Positions 1 to 4,853 of a stretch of DNA of 7,736 nucleotides are shown in pieces; position 1 is the stretch's first letter; every line of letters starts with the position of its first letter. The translations under genes were made by a program, and so were the position numbers. Under the pieces are notes generated by a model. That model searched no databases. It was not told where the DNA came from and saw nothing but the letters and a program-made list of their open reading frames with translations. Origin of the DNA: Oleiagrimonas sp964608595 (lineage in GTDB: Bacteria; Pseudomonadota; Gammaproteobacteria; Xanthomonadales; Rhodanobacteraceae); assembly GCA_964608595.1 (NCBI GenBank), contig CAZSOU010000111.1, positions 1-7,736 on the forward strand, in the 5' to 3' direction.

Positions 1-7
1 GTTGCGG

Positions 8-13
8 CCTCCC
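8..13 (-). promoter_or_regulatory. Ribosome binding site of a gene starting just outside the left edge
   Basis: The minus strand reads GGGAGG here, followed by seven more bases (CCGCAAC) to the window edge. That is the right distance for a start codon to lie immediately outside. It lies about 50 nt downstream of the sigma-54 promoter at 61-76, so the two together suggest the leader of a minus-strand gene. The gene itself cannot be seen. A second pilin or pilB would fit the locus, but that is inference. Confidence 0.45.
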
Positions 14-60
14 AGAACCAACGTCTGCAGGAACGACCGGGAAGCTCGTGCCCGATATGC

Positions 61-76
61 AGCAGATTGCGTGCCA
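61..76 (-). promoter_or_regulatory. Sigma-54 (RpoN) promoter reading out of the left edge
   Basis: The minus strand reads TGGCACGCAATCTGCT. The GG (-24) and GC (-12) dinucleotides are exactly 10 nt apart, and only one base departs from the consensus TGGYRYRN4TTGCW. It points left, away from pilA, toward a likely ribosome binding site at 8-13. Type IV pilin genes are classically driven by RpoN with the PilS/PilR two-component system, so this probably serves a further pilus gene outside the window. Activity is inferred from sequence only. Confidence 0.65.
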
Positions 77-130
77 CATCGGTCACGGGGGCTATTTCCG
101 CATGGATCGGCATCGCATGGTGTGCGAAGT

Positions 131-241
131 GTCACGAATTGCGTGGTTTGTCGCGGCGGGCGGAATCGTATTGTGACGACGCCGGTGCGGGCACAGTGGC
201 GCAATTGCCCTTCGGCGTCACGGTGTGACGTTTTTTGTCAC
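131..241. promoter_or_regulatory. Cluster of GTCAC/GTGAC half-sites upstream of the left sigma-54 promoter
   Basis: Five copies of GTCAC or its complement GTGAC occur at 131-135, 173-177, 217-221, 225-229 and 237-241. The first three are spaced 42 and 44 bp, close to four helical turns. The cluster lies about 55-165 bp upstream of the sigma-54 promoter at 61-76, a normal distance for an enhancer-binding activator such as PilR. The last three overlap in two mutually exclusive inverted repeats. One of these, CGTCAC-GGT-GTGACG at 216-230 followed by six T, also resembles a plus-strand terminator, but no plus-strand gene precedes it. Confidence 0.3.
147..157 (+). repeat. Truncated REP tail
   Basis: TTTGTCGCGGC matches the outer tail and most of the first stem arm of the REP element found elsewhere here. 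The match stops within that arm, and the loop, second arm and GTGGGAG head are missing. The fragment at 3621-3631 is cut at the same point. A short chance match cannot be ruled out. Confidence 0.35.
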
Positions 242-299
242 CTTGGGGTTGCGTGGCATTCGCATTTGATCGGGTCGGTCCTCGGGTGGATGTTTGCGG

Positions 300-327
300 C
301 TGTCGCGGCCACCGGCCGCTCCCACAA
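300..327 (+). repeat. REP element, left half of an inverted pair
   Basis: A short palindromic repeat with stem GCGGCC, loop ACC, stem GGCCGC and a CTCCCACA end (GTGGGAG head on the other strand). It pairs with the inverted copy at 361-388 to form a BIME-like unit downstream of pilA, where it may end or stabilise the pilin transcript. No clear factor-independent terminator was seen directly after pilA. Confidence 0.9.
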
Positions 328-360
328 AGGAGGAGGACGTCAACAGGTTTCAGGTGCCCC

Positions 361-388
361 TTGTGGGAGCGGCCGGTGGCCGCGACAA
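361..388 (-). repeat. REP element, right half of an inverted pair
   Basis: Inverted copy of the REP at 300-327, separated from it by 33 bp, with intact stem and GTGGGAG head. It lies about 45 bp past the pilA stop codon. The flank just beyond it (GACAAATCGCTCA) is nearly repeated at 4246-4258, one of several colinear matches between the two places. Confidence 0.9.
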
Positions 389-433
389 ATCGCTCATGCA
401 CGCGCAAACTTTTCCGGCGCGCACGATCCCGCC

Positions 434-865
434 TTACCGGCAGGCCGATGGCAAATAGCGGCCGGGCATGGCGCTTTTGCAGGTCCAGTTGATGCTGCCG
501 CCGGACGTGACGGGCGAAAGCACCAAGGTCTTGTCCTTGATGGCCGTATTAGCGTCGGTGGTGTCGAACGAGACGGTAATTTCGCCGCCGGCGACGTTGA
601 CCTTGGATACATACGTGCCGACGATGGACTCGGCCTCGGCCAGGCCGGCCGACCCATTGTTGGACGGGAACCGCCCGGTATTGGCGGTGAAATCCCATAC
701 GGCGGACTTGGCCCCCGAAGCCAGGCTCAGCCCTTCGCTGATCTGCGCGCGGATCACATAGTTCTGGTAGGCCGGGATGGCAATGGCGGCGAGGATGGCG
801 ATGATCGCGATCACGATCATCAATTCGATCAAGGTAAAGCCGGCGTGGATGCGCTGGCGATTCAT
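434..865 (-). CDS. pilA: Type IV major pilin PilA
   Basis: This 143-residue prepilin is the structural subunit of a type IV pilus, assembled at the inner membrane and extruded as a fibre for twitching, adhesion or DNA uptake. A short basic leader (MNRQRIHAG) ends in Gly9, where prepilin peptidase PilD would cut. The mature protein would begin FTLIELMIVIAI and carry the conserved Glu at mature position 5 and a roughly 25-residue hydrophobic helix. Cys129 and Cys142 can close the C-terminal disulfide (D-region) loop. The ATG start at 865 has an upstream AGGGGA (873-878) and gives the short leader typical of type IVa pilins, so the longer open frame to 1315 is rejected. It has its own sigma-54 promoter at 900-915. 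A glycosyltransferase gene lies just upstream in the same direction and a REP pair lies downstream. Confidence is very high. Confidence 0.97.
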   Translation of the reverse strand: MNRQRIHAGFTLIELMIVIAIIAILAAIAIPAYQNYVIRAQISEGLSLASGAKSAVWDFTANTGRFPSNNGSAGLAEAESIVGTYVSKVNVAGGEITVSFDTTDANTAIKDKTLVLSPVTSGGSINWTCKSAMPGRYLPSACR

Positions 866-872
866 GGCGGGT

Positions 873-878
873 TCCCCT
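873..878 (-). promoter_or_regulatory. pilA ribosome binding site
   Basis: The minus strand reads AGGGGA seven bases before the ATG at 865. This fixes the short-leader pilin start and rules out the long upstream extension. Confidence 0.75.
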
Positions 879-899
879 GGATGATGCTGTCCAGGGTGG

Positions 900-915
900 A
901 GCAGGATTCGTACCA
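900..915 (-). promoter_or_regulatory. Sigma-54 (RpoN) promoter of pilA
   Basis: The minus strand reads TGGTACGAATCCTGCT, matching TGGYRYRN4TTGCW at all but one defined base. The -24 GG (913-914) and -12 GC (901-902) have exact spacing. Transcription would start near 889, giving a leader of about 25 nt that contains the pilA ribosome binding site. PilR-activated RpoN promoters are the established mode of control for pilA in pseudomonads and xanthomonads. A near copy of this stretch lies at 4354-4380. Confidence 0.82.
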
Positions 916-948
916 AGCCTTGGCGCAGCCACCGCTCGACAGTCCGTT

Positions 949-966
949 GTGTGCGTCCGCGCACAC
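949..966. promoter_or_regulatory. Palindrome upstream of the pilA promoter, possible activator site
   Basis: GTGTGCG-TCCG-CGCACAC is a perfect 7-bp inverted repeat with a 4-nt centre. It begins about 34 bp upstream of the -24 element in the glycosyltransferase-pilA gap. Sigma-54 promoters need an upstream activator site, so it is a candidate for PilR or another regulator. The binding protein is unknown. Confidence 0.3.
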
Positions 967-1024
967 TCCAGCAGGACGGGCAGTGCCTGCCGAAAAAGGT
1001 CTGTGTATGCGTGGAGCTTTCGAT

Positions 1025-1041
1025 GGCGGGCTGTGCCCGCC
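1025..1041 (-). terminator. Hairpin directly after the glycosyltransferase stop codon
   Basis: GGCGGGC-ACA-GCCCGCC (minus strand) is a perfect 7-bp GC stem with a 3-nt loop, starting at the base after the TAG at 1044-1042. No T-run follows, so it is not a standard intrinsic terminator. It may block exonucleases, aid termination, or be a copy of a second small palindromic repeat family. It separates this transcript from the pilA promoter. Confidence 0.4.
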
Positions 1042-2391
1042 CTACGTGGTGCGGCGGCGGTAGACGCGCAGCCAAGTGACCAGGGTGCAGCAGGCGGTCA
1101 TGGCCAGCAGCATTTCGAAGGAGCGGAACGGGATGGAGTAGCGCGGTTCCGATTGCAACAGCGTGTACACCACCGTGACGAATACCAGCAGCAGCAACGT
1201 GCTTTGCAGGGCCGAATGGGCAAGCCGTGTTGTGCCCGGGAGCCATCGTTTGACCAGCGTCGTGATCAGGCAGAACAAAGCCAGCGCGGCGAGCAGCGGG
1301 TTGATGGTATGGCAAATGGCGATGAGGCCGCGCATGAAAGGGTTGGTGTCGAACGGTGAATTCTGGGTCGGATACACGTATACGTCATTCTGGCCCATGC
1401 GTATGCGCCAATCCCAGAGAAGGTACGGCTTTTCCAATGTGTACCAAGCCACGAAACGCCATGGGTCATGGCCCATTCGTTGCAGCATGTGGTCCACACC
1501 TTTGCGCGGTGATGTTTGCAACAGCCGGGTTTCGGCATTGATCCGATCCAGTGTCCGGATGCCCGAAGGGTCATGGACGACACTCGCGATATAGGCGGAG
1601 TGGTATGACGGCCAGGAGCCCTGCACCAGATTCTGCAGCCCGCGTCCCGTGGAGGATTGAGCACTTGTCGCCGGCAACTGGCTGTTGCGTGCGATCCATG
1701 CGCCCGGCAGGATCAGCGCGCCCGCCAGAAGCACCAGCCACACCTTGCGTGGCACCAGTCGTCGCCAGGCAAGATACAGCGCCAGCAGGATGCCGAAGGG
1801 CAGCAACACGGCATTGGTAAGCGCCGCGGCGCCGAAGCACAACCCCGCGAGGGCAGCACATGTCGGGCTTTCACGGTCGCTGGCGCGGGCGCAGAGCCAC
1901 ATGGCGAGTGCGACCAGAAAACCGAACAGGGTTTCGGTGAGCAGGTCGCTGGCGATGGTGATGTTGTGTGGCCACACTGCCATCAACAGGCCCGCACCGA
2001 CCACCCATGGCCAGCTCAGCCAACGCCGCCCGAGCAGCATGGCCAGGGTGGCGGTCAGCGCGCCAAGCAGTGCCTGAGTCAGCAACACGGCGGCGTACCA
2101 GTACGCCTGGGTACTGAACATTTTCATCCACAAGGCCAGCAGCAGTGGGTAACCCGGGTCGCGGTAGCTGTCGGGGATGATCGTGGCCGAGCCCGGCAGG
2201 TTGCCGGAAAACGTGCCGTGGTGGATCAGGTTCCAGGCGTAGAAAAAGTAGTGGTGTGCGTCACCACGCAAAGGATGTATCACCATGGCGGTGGACACGT
2301 AATACCAGCGCAGACCCAGCGCGAGCAGGGTGACAAGCAGCAATGCCGTTGGCCATATCCATCGGCGTGGCCGTACGTGATCGTGCGTCAT
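1042..2391 (-). CDS. Polytopic membrane glycosyltransferase (GT39/ArnT-like), possible pilin glycosyltransferase
   Basis: A 449-residue integral membrane protein with about 9-11 hydrophobic segments (for example around 12-30, 95-120, 127-145, 150-167, 178-207, 215-233, 353-380, 397-412 and 425-440). Features of GT-C enzymes using lipid-linked sugars are visible: an acidic residue in the first periplasmic loop (Asp44 in LRGDAHHY), a second loop motif DSYRDPGYPLLLAL (74-87), an acidic helix start SDLLTE (148-153), and a C-terminal EPRYSIPF (415-422) typical of the family. It lies directly upstream of pilA in the same direction. By analogy with TfpO/TfpW beside Pseudomonas pilin genes it may glycosylate the pilin, but the sugar and target are unknown, and lipid or wall modification is an alternative. 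The ATG at 2391 is preceded by AGGGG about 9 nt upstream. Confidence 0.85.
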   Translation of the reverse strand: MTHDHVRPRRWIWPTALLLVTLLALGLRWYYVSTAMVIHPLRGDAHHYFFYAWNLIHHGTFSGNLPGSATIIPDSYRDPGYPLLLALWMKMFSTQAYWYAAVLLTQALLGALTATLAMLLGRRWLSWPWVVGAGLLMAVWPHNITIASDLLTETLFGFLVALAMWLCARASDRESPTCAALAGLCFGAAALTNAVLLPFGILLALYLAWRRLVPRKVWLVLLAGALILPGAWIARNSQLPATSAQSSTGRGLQNLVQGSWPSYHSAYIASVVHDPSGIRTLDRINAETRLLQTSPRKGVDHMLQRMGHDPWRFVAWYTLEKPYLLWDWRIRMGQNDVYVYPTQNSPFDTNPFMRGLIAICHTINPLLAALALFCLITTLVKRWLPGTTRLAHSALQSTLLLLVFVTVVYTLLQSEPRYSIPFRSFEMLLAMTACCTLVTWLRVYRRRTT

Positions 2392-2422
2392 CGTGGTGAA
2401 CCCCTGTGTCGGTAATGCCCGA

Positions 2423-2449
2423 AGTATGCCTGCTGGCGAGGCTTGTCAC
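2423..2449 (-). promoter_or_regulatory. Weak sigma-70-like promoter candidate for the glycosyltransferase
   Basis: GTGACA (2444-2449) and CATACT (2423-2428) on the minus strand resemble -35 and -10 boxes, but the spacer is only 15 bp. No better pair was found in the leader between the start at 2391 and the REP pair. This is a weak candidate. Confidence 0.22.
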
Positions 2450-2513
2450 ATCTTGCAGCAGTTCCGGCGGGTTTTACCCCGTTTCAACGGACGGCAGGCG
2501 GTGGTTGGGAGAT

Positions 2514-2541
2514 TTGTCGCGGCCACCGGCCGCTCCTACAA
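2514..2541 (+). repeat. REP element with GTAGGAG head
   Basis: Same stem and loop as the other copies, but ending CTCCTACA, i.e. a GTAGGAG rather than GTGGGAG head on the complementary strand. It forms an inverted pair with 2569-2592 between the hepT stop and the glycosyltransferase leader. Confidence 0.88.
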
Positions 2542-2568
2542 GGATTTCATGCAGTTTCGGGCAAGCCA

Positions 2569-2592
2569 TGTGGGAGCGGCCGGTGGCCGCGA
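2569..2592 (-). repeat. REP element
   Basis: Intact head and stem, with the CAA tail replaced by TTG. It is the inverted partner of 2514-2541 and lies about 50 bp past the hepT stop codon, where the pair may end or insulate the toxin-antitoxin transcript from the glycosyltransferase. Confidence 0.88.
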
Positions 2593-2641
2593 TTGCGACG
2601 GGATCGCCGGAGGACAGGAACGGGGCAAATCAAACAGGAGA

Positions 2642-3070
2642 TCAACCGGGGGTGTCTGTCGCCTGGAATGCCATTACGGCCTTGGCAAAGGCACGGAAGT
2701 CGTCACGGTGGCGCGTGGCGATGGCATGCACGATGGCCCAGTTGATGGTGTCGTAGCTGTGCACGGCGATGTTGCGAAAGCCCACGGCTTTGCACAGGCG
2801 TTCGGCGACATCGGCATCCAGCATGTGCAGGCGGGCCATTTTGCGGAAGGCTTCGCTCATGGTTTCCGGCACGGGTTCGCCGGTGCTGGGAAGCAGATGC
2901 GTGGCCATATCCACGCACAGTTGCACGGCCCTGTTGAGGTTGAGTACCACGATGTCCTGGAGATCGGGATCGTGTTCAAGCATTTCGGCGGAAGCCGGAC
3001 ACTTCTCCTCGACGCGCTGGATGCATCGATGCAGTGAATCGAGTTTGCGTTGCAGCACTATCGGAGCCAT
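2642..3070 (-). CDS. hepT: HEPN-domain toxin HepT
   Basis: This 142-residue protein carries the HepT signature R99-NIAV-H104-S-Y106 (RX4HXY) in a helical HEPN fold. HepT proteins are RNases held inactive when the paired MNT protein adenylylates the Tyr of this motif, as established for the Shewanella HepT/MntA pair. The ATG at 3070 lies inside the end of the mntA-like gene (13-bp overlap). It has AGGAA about six bases upstream (3077-3081) and gives a normal family length; the open frame extending to 3484 is rejected. It is the second gene of a two-gene minus-strand operon, and translational coupling is likely. A REP pair follows the stop. Whether the substrate is tRNA or mRNA in this host is not visible. 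Confidence 0.9.
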   Translation of the reverse strand: MAPIVLQRKLDSLHRCIQRVEEKCPASAEMLEHDPDLQDIVVLNLNRAVQLCVDMATHLLPSTGEPVPETMSEAFRKMARLHMLDADVAERLCKAVGFRNIAVHSYDTINWAIVHAIATRHRDDFRAFAKAVMAFQATDTPG

Positions 3071-3441
3071 CGCCGGTTCCTTTCCTCGAGCGTGCGCCTG
3101 ACGTAGGGCATGAAATCCTCGTTGAGGTAGATGTTGCGCAGGGCCAGTTCGGCGTAGTCGTCGGCATTGCCGAGGATGCGCTGGCCGTGACGGATGATTT
3201 CGCCCAGAAGCGGCACGCCGACCCTGCTCAGGTCCACCAGATCGACGGGACGCCCCGTGGCCACGGCAATGTCGTCGACGAGACGGATTTTTTCGTCTGC
3301 CGACAACGGGTGATCGGCCTGTACGGCGATGTCGATGTCGCTGTCGCGCCGGGCCTGGCCACACGCCACCGAGCCGAACACGATGGCCAGCTTGAGGTGG
3401 GGATGGCCGGCGAGTGCCTGGCGGGTCTTTTCGATGGACAT
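3058..3441 (-). CDS. mntA: Minimal nucleotidyltransferase antitoxin MntA
   Basis: A 127-residue single-domain polymerase-beta-like nucleotidyltransferase. The MntA active-site motif GSX10DXD is exact: Gly23-Ser24, ten residues, then Asp35-Ile-Asp37 (GSVACGQARRDSDID). Family members transfer AMP to the Tyr of the HepT RX4HXY motif and so neutralise the toxin; here that partner gene overlaps the 3' end by 13 bp. The ATG at 3441 is the most upstream start in the frame and fits the family length, but I see no good Shine-Dalgarno sequence before it. The upstream 234 bp to the divergent RAYT gene hold a REP, a truncated REP and a palindrome. Confidence in the function rests on motif plus partner. 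Confidence 0.9.
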   Translation of the reverse strand: MSIEKTRQALAGHPHLKLAIVFGSVACGQARRDSDIDIAVQADHPLSADEKIRLVDDIAVATGRPVDLVDLSRVGVPLLGEIIRHGQRILGNADDYAELALRNIYLNEDFMPYVRRTLEERNRRWLR

Positions 3442-3560
3442 GCATGGCGCCGGTGGATGCTTGCCGACAATGTAGCACCAACATGTTCAGCCTGGTGTTG
3501 ATGGCTGATCATGGGCATGGATTGATCCTGCAAGGGGTGGTTCGGGTTTTCGGGTGGGGT

Positions 3561-3587
3561 TTGTCGCGGCCACCGGCCGCTCCCACA
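3561..3587 (+). repeat. REP element upstream of the RAYT gene
   Basis: Intact REP between the divergent mntA-like and RAYT genes. It has the same orientation as the copy right after the RAYT gene (4181-4207), so the transposase is bracketed by direct copies, as in REPtron arrangements. Confidence 0.9.
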
Positions 3588-3620
3588 TGGCTTGATTTGG
3601 GGTTTGGGTGAGTTTTGGGG

Positions 3621-3631
3621 TTTGTCGCGGC
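3621..3631 (+). repeat. Truncated REP tail
   Basis: TTTGTCGCGGC repeats the REP tail and most of its first stem arm, then diverges at once. It stops at the same internal base as the fragment at 147-157. It lies 33 bp downstream of the intact REP at 3561-3587 and 45 bp before the RAYT start. Confidence 0.5.
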
Positions 3632-3644
3632 ATGTTCCGATAGT

Positions 3645-3657
3645 GCCGACCGTCGGC
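3645..3657. promoter_or_regulatory. Palindrome just upstream of the RAYT start
   Basis: GCCGAC-C-GTCGGC has 6-bp arms around a single base, ending 18 bp before the RAYT start codon. It could be an operator or a leader hairpin that limits transposase expression. No regulator is identified. Confidence 0.25.
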
Positions 3658-3675
3658 GTGCTGCATGGTCGGGGC

Positions 3676-4170
3676 ATGCAGATCAAACCTGGATACAAGA
3701 CCTTGCGCAAGGGCCGTCGTTCACTTCCCGGGCACGTGTATCTCGTGACGACCGTGGTCCGCGACAGGCGCCCGGTATTTCGTGCCTTGCCTGATGCTTG
3801 TTGCGTGGCCAGGGTGCTTGGCGACCCTGCCATCTGGCAACCGCATCACCTGCTGGCCTGGGTGTTGATGCCCGATCATTGGCATGGACTGATCCAGTTG
3901 GGCTTGCACGGCGATTTGTCGGCGGCGATGCGCAAGGCCAAGAGTGAAAGTTCACGCCAGTGGGCGATGTGCAACGGTGGGGGAAAAGGGCTTTGGGAGC
4001 GCGGGTTTCATGATCGGGCCATCCGGCGGCAGCGTGATGTTCGCGTGGCGGCGCGCTACGTTGTTGCCAATCCGTTGCGGGCGGGGTTGGTGTCGGATGT
4101 ATTGCAGTATCCGTTTTGGGATGCTTTGTGGATGCAGTCGGGTTGGGAGGGGGATGGCGGGCTTTGGTGA
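3676..4170 (+). CDS. rayT: REP-associated tyrosine transposase (RAYT, Y1/HUH family)
   Basis: A 164-residue single-strand DNA transposase of the TnpA-REP type, which cuts and joins at REP sequences. In order one sees the N-terminal strand VYLVTTVVRDRRPVF (21-35), the metal-binding WVLMPDHWHGL (62-72, His68 and His70), a WERGFHDR motif (107-114), and the catalytic-Tyr region ARYVVANPLRAGLV (126-139) with Tyr128. The length matches compact RAYTs. The ATG at 3676 is chosen because the family begins just before PGYKTLRKGRR. The frame can be extended to 3592, but only through the truncated REP and the palindrome, so I reject that. The ribosome binding site is weak (GGTCGGGG), as is common for transposases. 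REPs flank it: 3561-3587 upstream and the pair 4181-4252 downstream. All key residues are present, so it may be active. Confidence 0.94.
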   Translation: MQIKPGYKTLRKGRRSLPGHVYLVTTVVRDRRPVFRALPDACCVARVLGDPAIWQPHHLLAWVLMPDHWHGLIQLGLHGDLSAAMRKAKSESSRQWAMCNGGGKGLWERGFHDRAIRRQRDVRVAARYVVANPLRAGLVSDVLQYPFWDALWMQSGWEGDGGLW

Positions 4171-4180
4171 GGTGTGGGGT

Positions 4181-4207
4181 TTTCGCGGCCACCGGCCGCT
4201 CCCACAA
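4181..4207 (+). repeat. REP element right after the RAYT stop
   Basis: Ten bases past the RAYT stop codon. Stem and CTCCCACA end are intact, but the TTGTCGC tail has lost its G (TTTCGC). It forms an inverted pair with the degraded copy at 4225-4252. Confidence 0.88.
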
Positions 4208-4224
4208 GGGGCACCTTTAAAACA

Positions 4225-4252
4225 TGTGGGATCGGCCGGTTGCCCCGACAAA
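4225..4252 (-). repeat. Degraded REP element
   Basis: TGTGGG then ATCGGCC-GGT-TGCCCC: the position matches an inverted REP, but both stem arms carry unmatched changes, so the hairpin is weakened. The changes are not compensatory, which suggests decay. It is the counterpart of 361-388 in the duplicated pilA-locus segment. Confidence 0.75.
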
Positions 4253-4304
4253 TTGCTCAAGCCCCCCCCGACATTTACCGTGTGCGGGGTTCACGGGCTA
4301 GCTG

Positions 4305-4380
4305 TACGGGCAGGCCGATGGCAGGCGCCGGGCGAAAGCGGCTGGTGCTCGATTGTCCGGGATGCCGCACGATTCGTACC
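4305..4380 (-). pseudogene. Remnant of a second pilA (3' end and sigma-54 promoter, body deleted)
   Basis: Two stretches match the pilA locus in the same order and orientation. 4305-4323 matches the pilA 3' end (435-453) at 18 of 19 bases, starting within the stop codon. 4354-4380 matches the pilA sigma-54 promoter and leader (888-914) at 22 of 27 bases, including an unbroken GATTCGTACC. About 400 bp of pilin body between them is missing. The neighbouring REP pair (4181-4252) and its flank also correspond to 300-388 and its flank. No pilin helix can be translated, so this is a decayed fragment rather than a gene. The GG/GC spacing of the promoter remnant is still 10 nt, but nothing is encoded downstream. 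The remaining sequence to 4460 holds nothing else I can name. Confidence 0.65.
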
Positions 4381-4460
4381 GGTGAGGTGTTTGGCCATCC
4401 GTCTGCAGGCCAGGATGCGACGAGGTGCACGGTTCCCGCGTTGACGGTTGATACCTTGCC

Positions 4461-4853
4461 TCACGTTTGCTTCTGGTTCTGCAGGAAGCTTTCCATGGCA
4501 GCGATGAATTGCGAGGATTGTTCTACCGTCCACTTGGCGGCGTCATGATCGACCAGATCACCCGTGTAGTCGGCAATCAACCGTATTTCATGCGCGCGGT
4601 TGAGGGTGTGACCCAGTGAGCGGACGACCTTGCCCGGCTTGACCAAATGCAGACCGAACGTGGTGATGAGGCCGTTGTGGGTGCGGATGCCGGCCTGGTT
4701 CATGCCAGTAGCCAGCAAGGCGGCGCGCGCGGCGTCGAACATGGCGTAATACGCTCGATTGCATGCGCCGTCGATATCATCTTCGCGTAATAACAGTGCG
4801 GCCGAGTTGGCCGCGCGTTTTGCCTTTGCGATGAGGTCCGCGGTGTTGCTCAC
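4461..4853 (-). CDS. HEPN-domain protein (UPF0332-like), partner of a nucleotidyltransferase
   Basis: A 130-residue all-helical HEPN protein. The family hallmark ACNRAYYAMFDAARAALL (29-46) is clear, followed by THNGLITTFGLHLVKPGKV (58-76) and RLIADY (95-100), all typical of the UPF0332 branch. The canonical RNase motif RX4-6H is not present; the nearest pattern is R-SLG-H (R-x3-H), so it may not be a HepT-type RNase. The start is GTG at 4853, overlapping the upstream TGA by 4 bp (GTGA), a classic translational-coupling junction. Its partner directly upstream is a minimal nucleotidyltransferase, making a second HEPN/MNT pair in this window. The role is probably toxin-antitoxin or phage defence, by family association only. 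Confidence 0.87.
   Translation of the reverse strand: MSNTADLIAKAKRAANSAALLLREDDIDGACNRAYYAMFDAARAALLATGMNQAGIRTHNGLITTFGLHLVKPGKVVRSLGHTLNRAHEIRLIADYTGDLVDHDAAKWTVEQSSQFIAAMESFLQNQKQT

Noticed and set aside
201..208. GCAATTGC palindrome
   Set aside because: It is too short to stand out in this sequence and has no clear position relative to a gene.
216..236. Intrinsic terminator on the plus strand (6-bp stem plus six T)
   Set aside because: No plus-strand gene precedes it; the half-sites are better explained as part of the GTCAC cluster, though it remains possible.
2..1063. Plus-strand reading frame of 353 codons across the pilA region
   Set aside because: It is antisense to pilA, crosses the REP pair and the pilA promoter, and has no family features.
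866..1315. N-terminal extension of the pilin frame
   Set aside because: It overlaps the glycosyltransferase gene and the sigma-54 promoter; the short leader with Gly9 fits prepilin processing.
3592..3675. N-terminal extension of the RAYT frame
   Set aside because: It would translate the truncated REP and the palindrome and has no family match.
4291..4533. Minus-strand 80-codon frame downstream of the HEPN gene
   Set aside because: It overlaps the HEPN 3' end and the pilin ghost in the wrong frame and has no recognisable domain.
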